Assembly: GCA_965198755.1 (NCBI GenBank)
Contig: OZ240673.1
Span: forward strand, 1,612,001-1,676,000
DNA from: BOG-908 sp963692875
GTDB taxonomy: Bacteria; Pseudomonadota; Alphaproteobacteria; Acetobacterales; Acetobacteraceae
Length of the DNA stretch: 64,000 nucleotides
Reading direction: 5' to 3'
The notes under the pieces are model-generated. The model was not told the DNA's origin and ran no database searches. It worked only from the letters and a program-made list of their open reading frames with translations. The position numbers and the translations under genes are program-made. Shown here piece after piece: positions 63,881 through 64,000 of this stretch; the first letter of the stretch is position 1, and every line of letters starts with the position of its first letter.

Positions 63881-64000
63881 GTGTTCGCACTTGTCAGAGA
63901 CGACGAGCTTTCCGCCGTTGTGGCGCTGATCAACCGGGCTTACCGGGGCGCCGGTCTGGCGACGCACTGGACCACGGAGGTCGGCTACATCACCGGCGAC
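63881..64000 (+). CDS. GNAT-family acetyltransferase (N-terminal 40 residues, cut by window end)
   Basis: The frame from GTG 63881, preceded by AGGAGG with good spacing, remains open to the window edge. The visible residues (ELSAVVALINRAYRGAGLAT, HWTTEVGYITGD) match the first helix and strand of small GNAT acetyltransferases, which often begin with an INRAYRG motif followed by WTTE. The acetyl-CoA site would lie beyond the window. Substrate unknown. Confidence 0.75.
   Translation, partial: MFALVRDDELSAVVALINRAYRGAGLATHWTTEVGYITGD

Noticed and set aside
1..64000. tRNA, rRNA or riboswitch genes
   Set aside because: I looked for T-loop and rRNA signatures and found none convincing; a covariance-model search would be needed to exclude small RNAs.

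Overview
The window is about 64 kb of GC-rich chromosomal DNA from an alphaproteobacterium. Gene content and order point to the Acetobacteraceae or a close relative in the Rhodospirillales: an alphaproteobacterial MucR regulator, the OlsB ornithine-lipid acyltransferase, an lnt gene followed by an XRE regulator, and a lepB-rnc-era block. I cannot name a genus. I see no tRNA, rRNA, CRISPR array, intact insertion sequence or prophage, and the gene set looks like stable chromosome rather than an island.

Layout. 0-5 kb: two tandem MdtB/MdtC-type RND efflux permeases, the first cut by the window edge. 5-12 kb: an exopolysaccharide-initiating sugar-phosphate transferase, a TetR regulator, an N-formylglutamate amidohydrolase, a transglutaminase-like protein, dcd and murA. 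12-16 kb: a minus-strand cluster of a FeeM-like N-acyltransferase, an isoprenylcysteine-methyltransferase-like membrane enzyme and a GGDEF-EAL protein, which may be a lipid-signal module. 16-21 kb: an OmpA-like protein, glucokinase, a LolA-like lipoprotein, three tiny related helical proteins and an acyltransferase. 22-33 kb: housekeeping genes (a protease-like PDZ protein, an antiporter, bpt, an NifU-type protein, rutE, tsaB-rimI, tusA-like, mucR-like, fur, olsB, lnt, an XRE regulator). 33-39 kb: DUF2244, nth, a GT61 glycosyltransferase, rsmD, an RluB-type pseudouridine synthase, a class I amidotransferase and tadA. 40-47.3 kb: two paralogous porins around a two-component system and a small lipoprotein. 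47.7-53.9 kb: a complete tripartite RND pump (permease, adaptor, outer-membrane factor). 54-58 kb: a frameshifted LysR gene, a YeiH-family exporter, a degenerate ABC ATPase and two small envelope-stress-type proteins. 58.6-64 kb: lepB-rnc-era, a flavin monooxygenase and the start of a GNAT gene.

The dominant feature is a compound repeat present about 40 times, in most intergenic gaps. A typical copy is 130-160 bp. It has two AT-rich hairpins with TGAA (or TTCA) loops in inverted orientation, flanking a GC-rich centre that contains CGCGACAGC or its complement, with GCAAGC at the outer edges. Hairpin stems come in interchangeable types (GAAC, GAAG, GCAG, GGAC) in which both arms change together. 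Three copies carry extra, non-identical outer ends of about 24 bp, always one of each kind, and one of the three is inverted. That is the pattern expected of a small mobilised unit (REPIN- or MITE-like). Some copies lie inside likely operons, supply stop codons to genes, or lie against start codons.

Secondary themes are in-frame minisatellites at the 5' ends of several genes, frequent TTG start codons (often overlapping the preceding stop), and a perfect Pho-box-like pair upstream of the second porin.
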